Positions 63,183-64,000 of a stretch of DNA of 64,000 nt are shown piece after piece (position 1 is the stretch's first letter; each line of letters begins with the position of its first letter). The notes under the pieces were generated by a model. That model was not told the origin of the DNA, did no database searches, and saw only the letters and a program-made list of their open reading frames with translations. The DNA is from Geosiphon pyriformis (Eukaryota > Glomeromycota > Glomeromycetes > Archaeosporales > Geosiphonaceae). The stretch lies in NCBI GenBank assembly GCA_016748015.1, contig JAAOMT010000003.1:76922-140921 (forward strand). Direction: 5' to 3'. A program made the translations under genes and the position numbers.

Positions 63183-63501
63183 TCCACTGAAAACATGTGT
63201 GTGGTATGAAAAGATTTATTTTTGAGTTTTGCATGTGAAATTAAAGAGAACAATTTTTTATCTGCCGTGATATCAAACCAATCTAAAATTTTGAATTCAC
63301 AGAAAAAAAAAAATCTTTTTTGATTTTAAATGGGATCACAGGATTAAATCAGAATTTTTAAAGATAACCTTGCAATTGAAAGATTGACTTAATTGGGAAT
63401 ATTTTAAAATTCACAAAGAATTTTCGGAGTTCCAAAAGGAAATCAATTCATTAAATTGATTGCCTTTTTTTTTTTGGTGTTACAACATTTGATTATCATA
63501 C

Positions 63502-63502
<1 letters not shown>

Positions 63503-63538
<36 letters not shown>
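63503..63538. repeat. (TTA)12 microsatellite
   Basis: Pure TTA/ATT tract. Confidence 0.93.
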
Positions 63539-63539
<1 letters not shown>

Positions 63540-64000
63540 TTTTGACGTTTTTTTAAAATTTTCAAAAGAAATATTATCCTCTAATTTTAAATATTTTCTA
63601 ACAATTTTACAATTGTGCCCCAATTAATTGAAAAAATTTATAGAAATATTTAACCTAATCTTTAATATTCAACAATCACCAGCACATTAATGACGAACAT
63701 TACTATTAAAGACAATATAAATGATGTGATGAAATCATTTTTTATATAGATTTCATTTTATTAATAATAATGTATTTTCATGTACATTATCAAAAGAATG
63801 AGAGAGATAGAGAGAGAGAGAGAAAAGAACCAATCTAGAAAGAGACAAAATATGCAATATTAAATTTTAATTTTATTATTGCGAAAATAATTTCAAATAT
63901 ATGCATATATAAAAGTCTTGGTCTGCAAGTATATCTTTTAAGAAATCTATTTCATATGTGTGTGTTTAAAGAATCTAAAAATGGTTTTCAGCAAAAAACT

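Larger units (their letters stand above)
56897..64000. other. Long intergenic region, repeats only
   Basis: The first kilobase presumably holds the promoter of the 170-aa gene. The rest contains CAT, CTAT, poly-A, CT, AAC, GAT/GAC, ATT and GA repeats. No multi-exon gene could be assembled on either strand. Confidence 0.5.

Noticed and set aside
62945..63253. 102-codon minus-strand frame with poly-Ser
   Set aside because: Built on GAT/GAC, CAG and CA microsatellites; no recognisable sequence outside them.

Overview
This is a eukaryotic, almost certainly fungal, nuclear window. It is very A+T-rich, its genes are split by short GT..AG introns (82-149 bp in the best model), and microsatellites are abundant. 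The mix of a decayed Sel1-repeat gene, a Crinkler-type N-terminal fragment and long A+T-rich deserts is what I would expect of an arbuscular mycorrhizal fungus (Glomeromycotina). That assignment is inference from gene content and composition, not from a marker gene. I see no rRNA, tRNA, CRISPR array or prokaryotic feature.

Left arm (1-8.5 kb): a 13-exon minus-strand gene fills positions 120-4010. Joining the exons gives an open frame of 884 codons that I identify as Integrator complex subunit 10 (INTS10), a transcription and snRNA-processing factor usually regarded as absent from the well-studied fungi. It is followed by intergenic DNA rich in AAT/ATT, TA, GGTGGA and G-rich/C-rich repeats.

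Central A+T-rich compartment (about 8.6-36 kb): mostly ORF-free sequence that is nearly all A and T. Islands in it are a Sel1-repeat pseudogene (10.5-11.7 kb), a fragment at 12.0 kb, a 498-bp TA-flanked element with Tc1-like ends (14.3-14.8 kb), a 43-residue peptide gene ending in a CaaX box (19.6 kb), a possible lipase relic (21.4 kb), a four-exon Thr/Pro/Ser-rich surface-type protein (27.3-28.5 kb), a Crinkler N-terminal relic (30.4 kb) and a broken copy of the first exon of the CAP gene found at 53 kb (31.5 kb).

Right arm (36.6-64 kb): a PB1-like fragment (36.6-37.1 kb), a small WGR-domain protein (39.5-40.1 kb), a secreted CAP/PR-1 protein (52.4-53.1 kb) and a low-complexity acidic protein (56.4-56.9 kb), separated by long microsatellite-studded intergenic DNA. 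The genes do not form a pathway. INTS10 and the WGR protein look nuclear, while the CAP and Thr/Pro-rich proteins look secreted or surface-bound. All spliced models were made by hand from splice signals and frame, so exon ends are predictions.
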